Assembly: GCA_963753615.1 (NCBI GenBank)
Contig: CAVWCW010000027.1
Span: forward strand, 124,001-188,000
Reading direction: 5' to 3'
Source: CAVWCW01 sp963753615
Lineage (GTDB): Bacteria; Pseudomonadota; Gammaproteobacteria; Chromatiales; Chromatiaceae
Length of the DNA: 64,000 nucleotides
Shown here: one piece after another, positions 36,034 through 45,295 of the stretch
How positions within the stretch are numbered: the first letter of the stretch is position 1
Layout of the letters: each line of letters begins with the position of its first letter
Position numbers and translations under genes: made by a program
Notes under the pieces: generated by a model
The model's input: the letters and a program-made list of their open reading frames with translations, nothing else
The model's database searches: none
Told to the model about the DNA's origin: nothing

Positions 36034-36088
36034 GGACTGAGGACTGAGGACCGAGGACTGAGGACTGAGGACTGAGGACTGAGGACTG
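36027..36088. repeat. tandem 7-bp repeat array, about 8.9 copies
   Basis: GGACTGA is repeated from 36027 to 36088, with one variant copy (GGACCGA, 36048-36054) and a partial last copy. The hemF stop codon (36031-36033) lies in the first unit. Relative to hemF the array has the same orientation as the 16608-16668 array has to the MOSC gene. The downstream gene is convergent in both cases. Confidence 0.95.
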
Positions 36089-36130
36089 GCAATATACTTC
36101 GGGCAGCGTAGTACCGGAAACGCGCGGGAC

Positions 36131-36505
36131 TCAGGCGCCGGCATCCGCCAGCCGATCGCCGGCGTGTTCTTCGATCCAATCGCGGATCCAGTGGCTGGCG
36201 CGGGCGCCGCTGAAGCGTCCGAGTTCCTCGCCGTCGGCGAACAGGATCACGGTGGGAAAGCCGCGCAGCCGGTAGTGGCCGGCCAGGCGCATATTGTCGT
36301 CCACTTCCACCTTGGCCAGTTTGACGGCCCCCGCCAGTTCCCCGACCACCCGCTCGAGGTGCGGTGCCAGGCCGTGACAGGGCGCGCACCAGTCGGCCCA
36401 GAAATCCACCAGGACCGGCCGCTGTCGAGAGGCCTCGATCACCTCCGCCGGAAAGCCCTTTTCGTCGACGTCGAAGATGTGCTGGGATTTGGTTTTCAAG
36501 TGCAT
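36131..36505 (-). CDS. thioredoxin-fold protein
   Basis: 124 residues with the thioredoxin core: VLVDFWADWCAPCHGLAP (active site WCAPC, next residue His), VKLAKVEVDDN and LRGFPTVILFADGEE with the cis-Pro. No signal peptide, so cytosolic. Residues 1-25 are an extra polar N-terminus. It may act in disulfide reduction; length is only slightly above E. coli thioredoxin 1. It is separated by about 80 bp from the TPR gene upstream on the same strand. Confidence 0.88.
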   Translation of the reverse strand: MHLKTKSQHIFDVDEKGFPAEVIEASRQRPVLVDFWADWCAPCHGLAPHLERVVGELAGAVKLAKVEVDDNMRLAGHYRLRGFPTVILFADGEELGRFSGARASHWIRDWIEEHAGDRLADAGA

Positions 36506-36585
36506 GGCGAGACCTCCTGCCGGCGCGGACCAGACTGGAGCGCGATTCTACCAGAGCCGGCCCGGCGACGGAAAACGCCCGCCCC

Positions 36586-38198
36586 TCAGTTCCCCGGATA
36601 CCTGCAGGGGCGCTTCTCGCGGTACAAGAGCAGTAACGGTTGCAGGCGCTCGGCGTCGGCCAGACCCAGTTCTCGAGCCTGTTCCAGGGCCCGCTGCTGG
36701 GCCGCGGCGGCCTCTTCGCACTGGCCGACTTCGGCATGGGCCATGGCCAGTGTTTGCAGGTACAGGGGGCTGGGATCGGCCGCCGCCGCGTGCTCGGCCA
36801 GGGCCAAAGCCTGCTCGCCGTTGCGCAATTGAAGGTCGGGCACGCCGGCCCGCATCTTGGCCAGGGCGTGCGCAATGCGAAGGCTGTCCGGCAGTGCCCG
36901 ATGAGCCTGCTCCAGGACATTAATGGCCTCGCCATAGCGCTTCAGGCGCACCAGCAACTGGGCGCCTCCCATCCAACCGCCCGCGGCCCGCTGGTTGAGG
37001 CGCACTGCCAGCTTATAGTGCTCCAGGGCGGCGTCGACGTCCCCCTGCTGCTCGCGGGCCTGAGCCATCAACTCCTGAGCCTCGGCGTCCTCGGGCTTGG
37101 CGGCCAGCACCGGCTCCAGGTGCTCCACCGCCGCCGCGCCCTGGCCGGCCTTGACCAGGATATGGCCAAGGTTGTAATGGGCGGTCAGGTTGTCGGGTTC
37201 CAGGTTGAGGGCCTGCCGGTATTCCTCCTCCGCCTCTGCAGGGCGGCCCAGGATTGCCAGGGTGGAACCCAGGTTGATGCGGGCCCGCGCGCTGTGCGGG
37301 TTGGATTCCAGGGCGGCGCGGAAGTCCTGTTCGGCGCGCTCGTAGTCGCCCATGGAATAGGCCAGCTTGCCTTGCAGCAGGTACAGGCGTTCGCCGCGCA
37401 CCAGGGTCTGCAATTCGTCGATCAAGGCGTCCGGGAGGTTTCACCCCGACCGGGCCGCTCAAGGCCAGGCTTTCGCGGGCGGCCTGTTCCTGGCCCAGTC
37501 CGCGCTGGGCCATGCCCAGGGAGTAGTAGAGCCGGTTGGCTTCGAGGGTTGGCCGCCAATACATTCGAAAGATATTTGATGGCGAGTTCGAAGCGCTCTT
37601 CCTCCAGGGCCAACTCGCCCAGGCGAGCCAGCAGAGCGCTGGCGCCAGGCTGCAGGAACAGGGCCCGCAGGTATGCGGCCTTGGCCTCGTCGTGCCGGCC
37701 CTGCAGGTAATGCAGGTCGCCGATTCGGGTCTCGGCCAGAGCCGGCTCCGGGTGCAAATCGGCGGCGAGGCGGTAGTAACGCAGGGCTGCTTCGACGCGC
37801 CCGGACTGCTCGTGTAGGTAGGCCAGGTAGTAGTTCCAGTCGTAGGCGTCGGGCTCAAGCACAAGGGCATTTCGGTAGCAGATTCCCGCCAGCTCATCCA
37901 GCCCATAGACTTGATACAGCTTGCCCAATTCACCGTATGCAGCGCTCAGCCGGACGGGATCGGCGGACTGCCCATGCAGCGCCTGCAGCGAGGTCCGGGC
38001 CTGCTCGATCTGGGCCGCCACCACCGGCTCCAGGGCAGCGGCATCGATCGGCGGCAGGGTCACCAGGGTGGCGGGCGGCGCCAAGTCCCGACCGGGCTCC
38101 GCAGCCGCCCCAAGGGCCCCGGCCACGGCCGCGCCTTGCGCCCCGAGCCAAAATGCAACGCAGAAAAGGGCCCGCAGGCCAACCCGGCTAGTCTGCAT
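36586..38198 (-). CDS. secreted TPR-repeat protein (frame broken twice)
   Basis: A signal peptide (VGLRALFCVAFWLGAQGAAV followed by AG) is followed by many TPR units, for example CYRNALVLEPDAYDWNYYLA, YLRALFLQPGASALLARLGE, DFRAALESNPHSARARINLG and EEYRQALNLEPDNLTAHYNL. Changes of frame near 37550 and 37430 are needed to join two long frames into one protein of about 537 codons; a short stretch (RLYYSLGMAQRGLGQEQAAR) lies in the third frame between them. The start at 38198 overlaps the stop of the FG-GAP gene by 11 bp. TPR proteins of this size are scaffolds in the periplasm. Its partner is likely the FG-GAP protein. Confidence 0.8.
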
Positions 38199-39909
38199 GC
38201 TGCTGTCGCTCCCCTTGGCGGATCTGATGATAGGTCCCATCTAACGCCAACTCGCGCTCCTCGACCGCCCCATCGGGCCAGTGGATGCGCACGCTGGCCT
38301 GGGCCGCCGGCTCCGGCAGGCCGATCAGCACCCGCGGGTCGTTGGCGGCGCAGTAGCTGCCGTCACTGCTGGACCGGCGCCAGAGATTTGGCCCGTCGTT
38401 GCGCAGCAACTCGACCCGGGTGCCGAGGCGGTCGAAACGGCCCTCGGCATCGAGCAGTCTCAGGCCAAGCCACGGACGGTCCTGGCCGATTTGATTGAGC
38501 AACAGGCGCACCGGACCGTTGTTGTCGAAGGCCACCAGATCGGTGTCGCCGTCGTTGTCGATATCCCCGAAGGCGGCACCGCGGCTGACGGCAGGCCGGC
38601 GCAGCGGCGAGTCCGTCGCATAGTCGACCTCCCGGAACCCCTTCCCCTGCTGATTCCGGAACAACTGGTCCGGCTGATCCAGAGGATATCGATCGCCGGC
38701 CCGGGCCAGGGCTTCGACGACCTGCACTGCGCCGTTGAGCACCAGCAGATCGAGCCAGCCGTCGTTATCATAGTCGAGCCAGGCGGTGCCGAAAGCGGTA
38801 TAGGGAAAGCTGCCCGCGGCCAGCCCGTATTGAACGGTGCGGTCCTCGAATAGACCCTGGCCGTTGTTGACGTAGAGGGTGTTGGTTTCGCCCATCAGGT
38901 GGGTGATGAACAGGTCCAAGTCGCCGTCGTTGTCGAAGTCGCCGGCATCCAGCCCCATGCTGGCCTCGGCCTTGCCCTCGCGGTTGACCGCGGTGCCGGA
39001 AAACAGGGCGTCATCGACGAAGCCCCGGCCCTCTTGATTGAGCCAGAACTGGTTGGCCGCGCCGTCGTTGGCGACGTAGAGATCCGGCCAGGCGTCGCCG
39101 TTTAAATCGGCGCCGAGCACCCCGAGACCGGGCCCGGGACGATAGCCCTTGAGCAGTCGGTCGCTGACCTCGGCAAACCGCCCCTCGCCCAGGTTTCGGA
39201 AGAGACGGTCGTGGACGGGTAAGAAGCCGGAAGGACCGCAATAGTCGCGACGGCTGCTCTTCCCGTAGCAGACCTTGTTCTCGGCCACCGAGTAGTCGAC
39301 GTAGTTGGCCAGGTAAAGGTCAAGCCGGCCGTCGCGGTCGAAGTCGACAAAGCTGGCGCTGGTGCCCCAGGCATCATCGCCGGTGCCGCTGGCCTCGGTG
39401 ACGTCGGCGAAGCGCCCGTCGCCCAGGTTCCTGAGCAGGCGGTTGCCGCCGTAGTGGGTAACGTAAAGATCGACCCAGCCGTCGTTGTCGTAGTCAGCGG
39501 CGGCCACCCCCATACCGTAGCCCTCGAGCCGAATGCCGCTGGCCTCGGTGACGTCCACAAAACGGAGGCTGCGGCTGCCGTCTGGATCGATTTGGAGATC
39601 ATTGCGGTACAGGCGATCCCGGGGCGGGCGGTCCCGCGGCGGAAACAGGGCATCGTCGAGGGTTTTGCCCGGCCCCAGCATGGACCCCTGCACGAGATAA
39701 AGATCGAGATCGCCGTCGTTGTCGTAATCGAACAGGGCCCCGCCCTGCCCGGTCATCTCTACAAAGAAGTATTGTCCCGACATGCCATTGAAATGAACGA
39801 AGTCGAGTCCGGCCTCGGCGCCCGCGTCGATGAACACCGGCTGTGCCTGCAGCAGACCGGGCAAGCCGGCCACAAGGAACAGCGATTTGGCGTAAATGCA
39901 CTTGCTCAC
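38188..39909 (-). CDS. FG-GAP/VCBS repeat protein with ASPIC/UnbV-type C-terminus
   Basis: About 573 residues. After a likely signal sequence (YAKSLFLVAGLPGLLQAQ) come at least six FG-GAP units with Ca-binding DxDxDG loops: LFDYDNDGDLDLYLVQG, AADYDNDGWVDLYVTHYGGN, FVDFDRDGRLDLYLANY, GADLNGDAWPDLYVANDG, GDFDNDGDLDLFITHLMG and WLDYDNDGWLDLLVLNG. The C-terminus (WLGLRLLDAEGRFDRLGTRV, VRIHWPDGAVEERELALD) is the ASPIC/UnbV domain seen in CRTAC1-like proteins. A seven-bladed extracellular beta-propeller that binds proteins or glycans is expected. GTG 39909 is chosen so the signal peptide is near the start; the ribosome site is weak. Confidence 0.85.
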   Translation of the reverse strand: MSKCIYAKSLFLVAGLPGLLQAQPVFIDAGAEAGLDFVHFNGMSGQYFFVEMTGQGGALFDYDNDGDLDLYLVQGSMLGPGKTLDDALFPPRDRPPRDRLYRNDLQIDPDGSRSLRFVDVTEASGIRLEGYGMGVAAADYDNDGWVDLYVTHYGGNRLLRNLGDGRFADVTEASGTGDDAWGTSASFVDFDRDGRLDLYLANYVDYSVAENKVCYGKSSRRDYCGPSGFLPVHDRLFRNLGEGRFAEVSDRLLKGYRPGPGLGVLGADLNGDAWPDLYVANDGAANQFWLNQEGRGFVDDALFSGTAVNREGKAEASMGLDAGDFDNDGDLDLFITHLMGETNTLYVNNGQGLFEDRTVQYGLAAGSFPYTAFGTAWLDYDNDGWLDLLVLNGAVQVVEALARAGDRYPLDQPDQLFRNQQGKGFREVDYATDSPLRRPAVSRGAAFGDIDNDGDTDLVAFDNNGPVRLLLNQIGQDRPWLGLRLLDAEGRFDRLGTRVELLRNDGPNLWRRSSSDGSYCAANDPRVLIGLPEPAAQASVRIHWPDGAVEERELALDGTYHQIRQGERQQHAD

Positions 39910-39919
39910 TGATGTACCG

Positions 39920-40007
39920 CCGTTAACGGTTAGGGCTGAGAACTGCACTGGCCCGCAGCGCGCCCAGGCCCCCAAAAAAACCAAAGGCGCAAGCCGTTAA
40001 CAATGGC
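39920..40007. promoter_or_regulatory. two GTTAAC-centred inverted repeats in a divergent intergenic region
   Basis: CCGTTAACGG (39920-39929) is a perfect 10-bp palindrome, and GCCGTTAACAATGGC (39993-40007) has arms GCCGTT and AATGGC. Both lie between the divergent FG-GAP and carbonic anhydrase genes. They could be an operator pair, but no regulator is known. Confidence 0.3.
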
Positions 40008-40020
40008 AGAATAGGGAGCC

Positions 40021-40569
40021 ATGAGCAATCTTCGAGTATTCGACGGCAAGCACCCGAGGGTCGCGCCCGATGCCTGGATCGACCCTACCGCGGTGGTCAT
40101 CGGCGATGTGGCGATCGGGGCCGGTTCCTCTGTCTGGCCGCAGTCGGTGGTGCGCGGGGACATCCAGGCCATCCGTATTGGCCGTGGCAGCAATATCCAG
40201 GACGGCAGCGTACTCCACGTAACCCACGACAGCCCTTACTCGCCGGGCGGCCAACCTCTGCGGGTGGAGGACGGAGTAACCGTGGGCCACCGGGTCGTGC
40301 TGCATGCCTGCGAGATCGGCGACCACTGCCTGATCGGCATGGGGTCCATCGTGCTGGACAGGGCTGTGCTGGAACCGCGGGTAATGCTGGGGGCGGGCAG
40401 CCTGGTGCCGAGGGATAAACGCCTGGAAGGCGGCCATCTCTGGCTCGGCTCGCCGGTGCGCCGGGTCAGAGCCTTGACGGAACAGGAACTGGCGTACCTC
40501 GAATACTCCGCCCAGCATTACCAGCGCCTAGCCGAACGCCACCGCCGCTCCGTGCAGCGGCGCGGCTGA
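40021..40569 (+). CDS. gamma-class carbonic anhydrase-like protein (YrdA/CaiE family)
   Basis: 182 residues of left-handed beta-helix hexapeptide repeats (IGDVAIGAGSSVWPQSVVRG, IGRGSNIQDGSVLHVTHDSP). His ligands are visible in VLHVTHD and VGHRVVLHACEIGDH, as in gamma carbonic anhydrases. Many members lack strong anhydrase activity; the role in relatives is uncertain. It is 3 bp from the convergent aroE and in the hemF/aroE/hemB neighbourhood. Confidence 0.85.
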   Translation: MSNLRVFDGKHPRVAPDAWIDPTAVVIGDVAIGAGSSVWPQSVVRGDIQAIRIGRGSNIQDGSVLHVTHDSPYSPGGQPLRVEDGVTVGHRVVLHACEIGDHCLIGMGSIVLDRAVLEPRVMLGAGSLVPRDKRLEGGHLWLGSPVRRVRALTEQELAYLEYSAQHYQRLAERHRRSVQRRG

Positions 40570-40572
40570 TCG

Positions 40573-41390
40573 TCAGCCGCGCAGGGCGCGGATCACCGGC
40601 GCGGTGTCGGGACGCAGGCCGCGCCATAGATAAAATGATTCGGCCGCCTGCTCCACCAACATGCCCAGGCCATCCAGACTCTTGACCGCCCCGTGGGCCT
40701 GGCCCCAGCGCACGAAGGCGGTGGACTGGTCGCCGTACATCATGTCGTAGCACCAGCCGCCGGGATTCAGCAGATCTTCCGGGATCTCCGGAACCCGGTC
40801 CTGCAGGCCGGCGGCGGTGGCATTGACGATCAGGTCGAAGCGCCGCCCGGCCAACCGCCCCAGGCCCATGCCCTCGACGCGGCCCAGCTCCGCGAGTTCG
40901 GCGGCTAACTGCTCGGCCCGGTCCGGGGTGCGGTTGGCGATGGCGATGGATGCCGGCCGGCAGTCGCAAAGGGGCCCCAGCACGCCGCGGGCGGCGCCCC
41001 CGGCCCCGAGCAGCAGCAGGCGCTTGCCCGCCAGCTCGGCTCCATGGTTGACCCGGAGGTCGCGCACCAGTCCGACACCATCGGTATTGTCTGCGCGAAC
41101 GCGCCCGCCCGGCAGCGGATATCAGAGTGTTTGCCGCGCGTGCCAGGCGCGCCCATGGGCTGCGTTCATCGGCCAGCTCCCAGGCCTCCAGTTTGAAGGG
41201 CACGGTGACATTGAGGCCCTTTCCGCCGTTGGCGAAAAACCCCCGGACCTCCTCGGCGAAGCGACCCGGGGTTCCGAGCAAACGGACGTATTCCAGGGAC
41301 TCGCCCAGTCTGCGCGGCGAAGGCGGCGTGAATCTGCGGAGACTTGCTGTGCTCGATGGGATTGCCGATGACGGCGTAGCGGTCGGTCAT
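40573..41390 (-). CDS. aroE: shikimate dehydrogenase (frame broken)
   Basis: Pieces in three frames give the family: MTDRYAVIGNPIEHSKSPQI (substrate loop), FFANGGKGLNVTVPFKLEAW (catalytic Lys in NVTVPFK), and then RLLLLGAGGAARGVLGPLCD with the NADP glycine loop, FDLIVNATAAGLQ and DGLGMLVEQAAESF. The span of 818 bp equals AroE (272 codons) but is not a multiple of three; breaks lie near 41300, 41130 and 41070. It reduces 3-dehydroshikimate. It starts 8 bp after the hemB stop. Confidence 0.9.
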
Positions 41391-41398
41391 CCCCCGAA

Positions 41399-42415
41399 TC
41401 ACCCTTCCCGCAGCCAGGCCGCGGCCTGCTTGGCGAAATAGGTGAGTATCCCATCGGCCCCGGCGCGCTTGATGCTGAGCAGGGACTCCAATACCACGCT
41501 GCGCTCGTCCAGCCAGCCGTTCTGGGCCGCCGCCTTGAGCATGGCGTATTCCCCGCTCACCTGGTAGACGAAGGTCGGGGCCCGGAACTCATCCTTGACC
41601 CGGCGCACGATGTCCAGATACGGCATGCCAGGCTTGATCATCACCATGTCCGCCCCCTCCTGGAGGTCGAGGGCGACCTCATGCAGGGCCTCGTCGCTGT
41701 TGGCCGGGTCCATCTGGTAGCTGTATTTGTTGCCGCCGCCGAGATTGGCGGCGGAACCCACCGCGTCGCGAAAGGGGCCATAGAAGCTGGAGGCGTATTT
41801 GGCGGAATAGGCCAGGATACGGGTGTGAATCTGCCCCGCCCCCTCCAGCGCATCGCGGATAGCGCCAATGCGGCCGTCCATCATGTCCGAGGGGGCCACC
41901 ACGTCGGCCCCGGCGTCGGCGTGGGAGCGTGCTTGGCGGACCAGCACCTCTACCGTCTCGTCGTTCATGACGTAGCCGGTGGCGTCGATCAGGCCGTCCT
42001 GGCCGTGGGTGGTGAAGGGGTCGAGGGCCACGTCGGTGATCACCCCGAGTTCCGGTAACGCCTGCTTCAGCGCCCGCACCGCGCGCTGGGCCAGTCCCTC
42101 GGGGTTGTAGGCCTCGCGCGCATCCTCGCTCTTGGCGGATGCAGGGGTGACCGGAAACAGGGCCAGGGCGGGCACTCCGAGTTCGGCCAACTGCTGCGCC
42201 TCCCCCAACAGCAGGTCGATGCTGACCCGCTCCACCCCCGGCATGGAGGCCACCGGCTCGCGTTGATTCTGTCCCTCCAGCACGAACACCGGGTAGATCA
42301 GATCCGCGGCGGTCAGGGCGTTCTCGCGCATCATGCGGCGCGAGAACGCATCGCGCCGCATGCGACGCAAACGGGAAGTCGGAAACTGGCGCACATGGGG
42401 CTGGGGGCTTGGCAT
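41399..42415 (-). CDS. hemB: delta-aminolevulinic acid dehydratase (porphobilinogen synthase)
   Basis: 338 residues with both Schiff-base lysines (ILAYSAKYASSFYG and DMVMIKPGMPYLD). The metal loop reads DVALDPFTTHGQDG, without the cysteines of the zinc-type loop, so it belongs to the Mg/other-metal class seen in Pseudomonas. It condenses two 5-aminolevulinates to porphobilinogen, early in the pathway completed further on by HemF. The start MPSPQPHVRQFPTSRLRRMR is typical. Confidence 0.95.
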   Translation of the reverse strand: MPSPQPHVRQFPTSRLRRMRRDAFSRRMMRENALTAADLIYPVFVLEGQNQREPVASMPGVERVSIDLLLGEAQQLAELGVPALALFPVTPASAKSEDAREAYNPEGLAQRAVRALKQALPELGVITDVALDPFTTHGQDGLIDATGYVMNDETVEVLVRQARSHADAGADVVAPSDMMDGRIGAIRDALEGAGQIHTRILAYSAKYASSFYGPFRDAVGSAANLGGGNKYSYQMDPANSDEALHEVALDLQEGADMVMIKPGMPYLDIVRRVKDEFRAPTFVYQVSGEYAMLKAAAQNGWLDERSVVLESLLSIKRAGADGILTYFAKQAAAWLREG

Positions 42416-42979
42416 GCCGGTCGCTCTCCTTGAGGGTGCATTGGAAGATCAAAGCCGGCGTGGACCGGCGGTCTCGGGCAACGCAGTGTAGCCTTTCCAG
42501 CACATACAGGAAAACTCGGGGCTGGGCCGCGACCGCAACCGCCGCGCTTGTCCGCTTCGAAAACCCGAAGCCGACAGGGCTCCCCCGGTACCCGCCATGA
42601 TCTGCCGCGCCTCACGCCCGTGTGGGGCAGTTGCGCCAAGCAGAGGACCATGCTGATCCCTGGCCGTCTTGGTCGCAATCGGCTTGGCTCCCGCCCTGGA
42701 GAGTTCCAAGCGCAAAGGCGATGTCAAGTCGCTTGGGTGATTGCTGGGACTGCCGGGCCAGCCGGCTCTGCTCGGAGAACGCCGATCGGCAAGGGTCGGC
42801 TCGAAGCCAAATGCGAACACTTAGCACTTGCATTCCGCAGGAACCTTGCACTACCCTTCAGCATAGGGGAACTTCTATTAATTGGTTCTCACAATGGCCT
42901 AAAAAGGCCAGCAGCTAATAATCACCCGGTAACATTATTGGGTCCCTAGCGGACCAAACCCCCCAGGAGGGCGACATCG
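42416..42979. other. intergenic region upstream of the secreted two-gene unit
   Basis: No gene motif found. The last 100 bp are AT-rich, as expected of a promoter, with a small perfect hairpin TGGCCT-aaaa-AGGCCA near 42896-42911. An AGGAGG (42965-42970) precedes the start codon at 42980. Confidence 0.5.
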
Positions 42980-43465
42980 ATGAAATCTTACGGACTTAAG
43001 GGCGTGCGCACGACCCTGGCGGCGGCAGGCGCCTTGCTGCTGGGTACCGCTGCCTCTGCGCTGGCAGATGCCGGGGGCGAGCCATTGGCCACCCTCTACG
43101 TGGCGAACGACGAGGTCTGGTGGGATCCGACGCCGGAACTGGCGGGCGCGAACGCGGTGCTCACGGTGTCGGCTCCGAACGGCAATGTGACCAAGGAAAC
43201 TTTCCCCGCCGGCTCGCCGCCTTACTACGCGATCGCTGAAGACGGCGTGTACACATACGAACTCTATGGCATGCCCCAAATCCGCCTGGTTGCCAAGAGC
43301 GCACGGTCCGACGGGTCGCCCGGCGCGATCGACGCCAATGGCCGCCCGGTATCCGCGTCGACCACCAGAGGGCCGAACCTGCCGCAGGTTGACGCCACAG
43401 TGCAATCCGGTTCGTTCTCCGTGGCCGGCGGTGTCCCGGTAGACCCGAGCCAGCAGGAGGAGTGA
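42980..43465 (+). CDS. secreted protein of unknown function
   Basis: 161 residues with a clear signal peptide (RTTLAAAGALLLGTAASALA). The mature part is small and beta-rich (TLYVANDEVWWDPTPELAG, VLTVSAPNGNVTKETFPAGS, DGVYTYELYGMPQIRLVAKS), followed by a low-complexity tail. I recognise no family. AGGAGG precedes the ATG. The next gene starts 5 bp later, so the two are one operon and probably act together outside the inner membrane. Confidence 0.75.
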   Translation: MKSYGLKGVRTTLAAAGALLLGTAASALADAGGEPLATLYVANDEVWWDPTPELAGANAVLTVSAPNGNVTKETFPAGSPPYYAIAEDGVYTYELYGMPQIRLVAKSARSDGSPGAIDANGRPVSASTTRGPNLPQVDATVQSGSFSVAGGVPVDPSQQEE

Positions 43466-43469
43466 TCCA

Positions 43470-44705
43470 ATGCAACTGAACAAGAATACTATTTCCACGG
43501 AGACCCCCCCGAAGATGGCGCTCAAGAAACAACTCCCGGTCAGCATCGCCGCCGCCCTCCTGGCCCTCGGAGCCGGCTCGGCCAGTGCCGATATCGTCCA
43601 CCCGGATGACGTGATCATCCAGGGCAGCCTGTGCGTGGGCTTCGACTGCGTCAACGGCGAGGCCTTCGGCTTCGACACCATTCGCATGAAAGAAAACAAT
43701 ATACGCCTCGATGCCACGGACACCAGCAACAGCGCCAGCTTCCCCACGCGCGATTGGACGCTCATCTTCAACGACACCAGCAACGGCGGTTTGACCAGGT
43801 TCTCGGTTCAGGATGACGACGCCGGACGCCTCCCCTTCACCATCGAGGGCAATGCTCCCAGCAATTCCCTGTACGTGGAAGACGGCGGCCGCATCGGGTT
43901 CGGCACCAGTACGCCGGTCGTCGAACTTCATGTAACGGACGGAGACACCCCGACGCTGCGCCTGGAGCAGGACGGCTCCTCCGGCTTCACGCCCCAGACC
44001 TGGGACCTTGCGGGCAACGAGACCAACTTCTTTATCCGCGACGTCACCAATGGCTCCAGGCTCCCGTTCCGCATCCGGCCGAACGCGCCAACCAGTTCCA
44101 TCGATGTTGAGGGCACCACCGGCGACGTAGGTATAGGCACCGCCTCTCCGAACGCTGCCCTGCACGTGCGCCGCACCGCCGGCAACAGCGGCATAGCCCC
44201 ACTGCTTAACGTTGAGAATAACGGCGCCCTGCAAGTTGCGTTGACGGACACGGCGGGTTCAACCTGGGCTATGCAAAACTCGAACGGGACCTTCACCAAC
44301 AACCGCATCGGGAGCGGGATAACCGAGTTTCGGATTTTCAGCAACGGGCGAGTCCAGATGGGGGTCGGCGGGTCGACCACGGCTTTCGACCTCTTTCCGT
44401 CCGGCGACCTGACCATAGCGGGCGGCCTCACGACCGCCGCAAGCTCCTACCCGGATTACGTCTTCAAACCGAGCTATGAACTCCGCTCGCTGGACGAACT
44501 GGCCGGCTTTATCCAGGAAAACGGGCATTTGCCCAATGTCCCGTCGGAGGAAGACGTTGCCGCGCACGGCGGAATCAATGTCAGCGAACTACAGGTCGCT
44601 CTGCTGGAAAAAGTGGAGGAACTGACCCTGTACACGTTGCAACAGCACAAGAAGATCAACGAGTTGCAAGAGCGCCTTTCGGCCCTTGAGCCGGCGACTC
44701 GATAG
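43470..44705 (+). CDS. secreted repeat protein with tail-fibre-type C-terminal region
   Basis: 411 residues. A signal peptide (QLPVSIAAALLALGAGSASA) is followed by repeats with Gly/Asn-rich turns (GRIGFGTSTPVVELHVTDGD and GDVGIGTASPNAALHVRRTA). A C-terminal block DYVFKPSYELRSLDELAGFI, ENGHLPNVPSEEDVAAHGGI, followed by a coiled coil (VALLEKVEELTLYTLQQH). This block resembles the end of Bacteroidetes tail-fibre-like surface proteins, where it trimerises or chaperones folding. Function here is unknown. Closed by a strong terminator. Confidence 0.7.
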   Translation: MQLNKNTISTETPPKMALKKQLPVSIAAALLALGAGSASADIVHPDDVIIQGSLCVGFDCVNGEAFGFDTIRMKENNIRLDATDTSNSASFPTRDWTLIFNDTSNGGLTRFSVQDDDAGRLPFTIEGNAPSNSLYVEDGGRIGFGTSTPVVELHVTDGDTPTLRLEQDGSSGFTPQTWDLAGNETNFFIRDVTNGSRLPFRIRPNAPTSSIDVEGTTGDVGIGTASPNAALHVRRTAGNSGIAPLLNVENNGALQVALTDTAGSTWAMQNSNGTFTNNRIGSGITEFRIFSNGRVQMGVGGSTTAFDLFPSGDLTIAGGLTTAASSYPDYVFKPSYELRSLDELAGFIQENGHLPNVPSEEDVAAHGGINVSELQVALLEKVEELTLYTLQQHKKINELQERLSALEPATR

Positions 44706-44769
44706 CCGTTTCGTGTCGACAAATCACTAGCCTTTAGCCACGCAGTGGCTGGCTGGTGACTTTCAGTAG

Positions 44770-44799
44770 TTAGCCCCGATATTCGGGGCTAATTTTTTT
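44770..44799 (+). terminator. rho-independent terminator
   Basis: TTAGCCCCGA, three bases, TCGGGGCTAA, then seven T: a perfect 10-bp stem with a T tract, 64 bp after the stop codon. Confidence 0.95.
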
Positions 44800-45295
44800 G
44801 TTAACCCGGCACGGGATCACCAACGCGACGTCTAACCTTCAGCTTTCCGCCTAAACACGCGGCGGACAGCATGAAGGCCGGAGGATAGGCCCCACGCCAC
44901 CAAGCGGCCCGTGGAATTCTTGGAAAGCCGCCCATTGGCCTAGCCAACCTCCCCGCCCTCCTTCCTATCCCCCGTCTCCGAGCGACCGCACATCAGCATT
45001 TCCGGAAGCCGAACGCGCCCCCCGCCTGGGCGCGCGATCCCGTGCCGGCATGCGGCAGGAACGCCGCTCAAGCGTCCCGTCGCCGCCCCCCTGCTCGAAG
45101 CGCTGGCTTGGCGCCGGAGTGGCCGACAGAAAAGACGAGGACGAGTCGCCAAACCCCGGATACCGCAGTCCGTCGGTAGATCCCCATGGCGAGACGCGCA
45201 GCCGTGATATCCTTGCATCGAAAGCCGACAAGGACGCCCTTTTCTCAACAACCCGAGATTCAACGACCCACCAACCCTGCCGGTTCCAGTAAGAC
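44800..45295. other. intergenic region before the flippase gene
   Basis: No gene or repeat recognised. The open frames on both strands have no motif. The last 50 bp are AT-richer and probably hold the promoter of the flippase gene. Confidence 0.4.

Noticed and set aside
35683..36935. Ser/Leu/Pro repeats (SVLSPQS) encoded across the heptamer array
   Set aside because: A 7-bp unit always gives a 7-residue repeat in any frame; these frames overlap hemF and the thioredoxin and TPR genes and are artefacts.
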